DNA of 64,000 nt from Hyperoplus lanceolatus (taxonomy: Eukaryota; Chordata; Actinopteri; Uranoscopiformes; Ammodytidae), in contig CM049402.1 in NCBI GenBank assembly GCA_026929865.2, positions 7,001,001 to 7,065,000 of the forward strand, read 5' to 3'. Made by a program: the position numbers and the translations under genes. Positions 62,681 through 64,000 of this stretch are shown here, piece after piece. The notes under the pieces are model-generated. The model had not been told where the DNA came from and did not search any database. It saw nothing but the letters and a program-made list of their open reading frames with translations. Each line of letters starts with the position of its first letter. Within the stretch, counting starts at the first letter, position 1.

Positions 62681-63690
62681 GAGGGGAGAAAGAACAGGGT
62701 GGAAGGACTATTGTTTTGGGGACTTGAACTCACACGTGTGGCTCTGTAACGGAGCACCACAAGAAACATGGCAATGGCTATAATCCATGTTATATGGTGA
62801 TACTGGTATCACTAGACTGGATAGAGTTTGAAATGACTTTATCGGGGGGTCAGTTGGTTTGACTCTGTTGTGAACTGTTCCAGGCCATATCTATGTACGG
62901 TATTGGTCTCGTCATTTTCAAAAAAGGGAGATTTTGACAAACTACCGTCAGGCAGTATTCATGTTTAGCCTTCCCAAATGTGAAAGTCATTCACAATTTT
63001 GGATGACTTGGGGAAAATGGCTGAAAAAAGGTAGTTGAGGTTATTCCTGTAAAAGGGGAGTGAGTAGTATCTGAATATTCTTTATTCAAATGACAATTTA
63101 TTATGTTTGTTTTGTCATGAAGGCAACGGCTTTTGATAATCACAATCATTTTTTAAGCAAACGAAAAACGGAGAGGGCTTTACAGTTGTCTCAGGAATGT
63201 TGGACTTGAACTCTCAAATGTCCATTTTAGCTCTCTGTACCGGAAGCAACGGAAAACCTATTGCCCCAACACGGCATGGAAGTAGTTGCACTTTCATTAG
63301 TCGAACAATGAATGTATATCCCCCTTTCCTTTTCCCTTCCGTGTATGTGTGTGATAGCAATCTTCATGTTCAGTTTGAGAGTGGAACGGGTTGCCAAATA
63401 CCTGTCTGCCCTTTTCAAGATGTGGAACCTTGATGAATTCTGACACATTGGGGGAAACGGACCATTAAAATACCTCATGTTTCTGTACTGTGTACTGCAG
63501 CGCTGAGACGGACACAGCCCCCCGAGAAAGAAAACGACTAGAAAAAACGGGGACACGCGGTCCTCAGTGACTGCTTTCTGACATATTTATTGAACTAAAG
63601 TAATATATTTCTTTATCATATCTATTTTTGCATATGTTTGTTTTGTCGTTTTTATACTGTGGAATAAATCTCATTTGACTTTTGTACTCA
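62681..63690 (+). other. dusp1: dusp1 3' UTR with AU-rich elements and poly(A) signal
   Basis: AU-rich 3' UTR with ATTTA pentamers at 63096-63100 and 63585-63589 and several T-rich runs. AATAAA at 63663-63668 is the likely polyadenylation signal. AU-rich control of message decay is established for mammalian DUSP1. Confidence 0.75.
63663..63668 (+). terminator. dusp1: dusp1 polyadenylation signal AATAAA
   Basis: AATAAA about 980 nt after the stop codon, followed by a T-rich and GT-rich downstream element. No other canonical hexamer lies between the stop and this site in a better setting. Confidence 0.75.
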
Positions 63691-64000
63691 GTTGGAGATG
63701 TTCTCTTTTTTTCACATTATACAGTATCTGACATACGTATTTTTCACTAGTGACCTTTAGTACATACTGACTTCAAGCAAGTCTTAATTTTAGACAACAC
63801 AGATTTCACTATACATTTTCAAACGCAACTTCAAATATTTAGTTATCTTACAGTATAATCAATATGCCCACTAGGTCGAGGTAAAATGCACCAAAAATAT
63901 CTTTAAAAAAACAGACATATCTATTTAAAACGGCATCTTACATTTTAATAAACAATGTAATACCTGTTTAGCAATGCAAAACAACTTGATTAACTTGCTG

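Overview
The window is vertebrate, and almost certainly teleost, nuclear DNA. It holds intron-rich genes with GT-AG junctions, tRNA-headed SINEs, Tc1/mariner and hAT-type DNA transposons, and an extraordinary load of (AC/GT)n, (CT/GA)n and (TATC)n microsatellites. The dinucleotide density recalls cod-like fish (Gadiformes), but that is a guess and I cannot name the species.

Three protein genes are present. (1) flt4 (VEGF receptor 3) runs on the + strand from the left edge to 28698. The first exons (signal peptide, Ig1, Ig2, start of Ig3) lie outside the window. The remaining 24 coding exons join in one open frame of 1107 codons plus a stop and correspond by count to human exons 7-30. They encode late Ig3, Ig4-Ig7, a transmembrane helix, a split tyrosine kinase with a serine/proline-rich insert, and a tyrosine-bearing tail. 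(2) ergic1 runs on the - strand from its ATG at 54724 down to the stop at 32021: ten exons, 290 codons, with a 9.6-kb first intron. (3) dusp1 (MAP kinase phosphatase 1) runs on the + strand from 59841 to 62680: four exons, 364 codons, with a TATA box and a perfect CRE upstream.

The order flt4 > < ergic1 | dusp1 >, with ergic1 and dusp1 head to head, agrees with human 5q35, where DUSP1 and ERGIC1 are divergent neighbours and FLT4 lies further along the same arm.

The rest is introns and intergenic DNA filled with mobile elements. These are a nearly intact Tc1-like transposon in a (TA)n tract (20361-21796), a Tc1-like element turned into a long foldback (32333-33617), a 5'-truncated LINE with reverse transcriptase (12836-14430), four tRNA-derived SINE copies, a hAT-type MITE with an 8-bp target duplication (50207-50581), and several families of short palindromic elements present in two to five copies. 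A perfect 26-bp hairpin lies in ergic1 intron 1 (52603-52664).

The three genes are not a pathway unit. flt4 is a lymphatic and venous endothelial growth factor receptor, ergic1 is an ER-Golgi cargo-cycling membrane protein, and dusp1 is an immediate-early MAPK phosphatase. I saw no CRISPR, phage, toxin or obviously new protein system. The more interesting signals are in how repeats sit against flt4 splice sites, the foldback transposon and the isolated hairpin.
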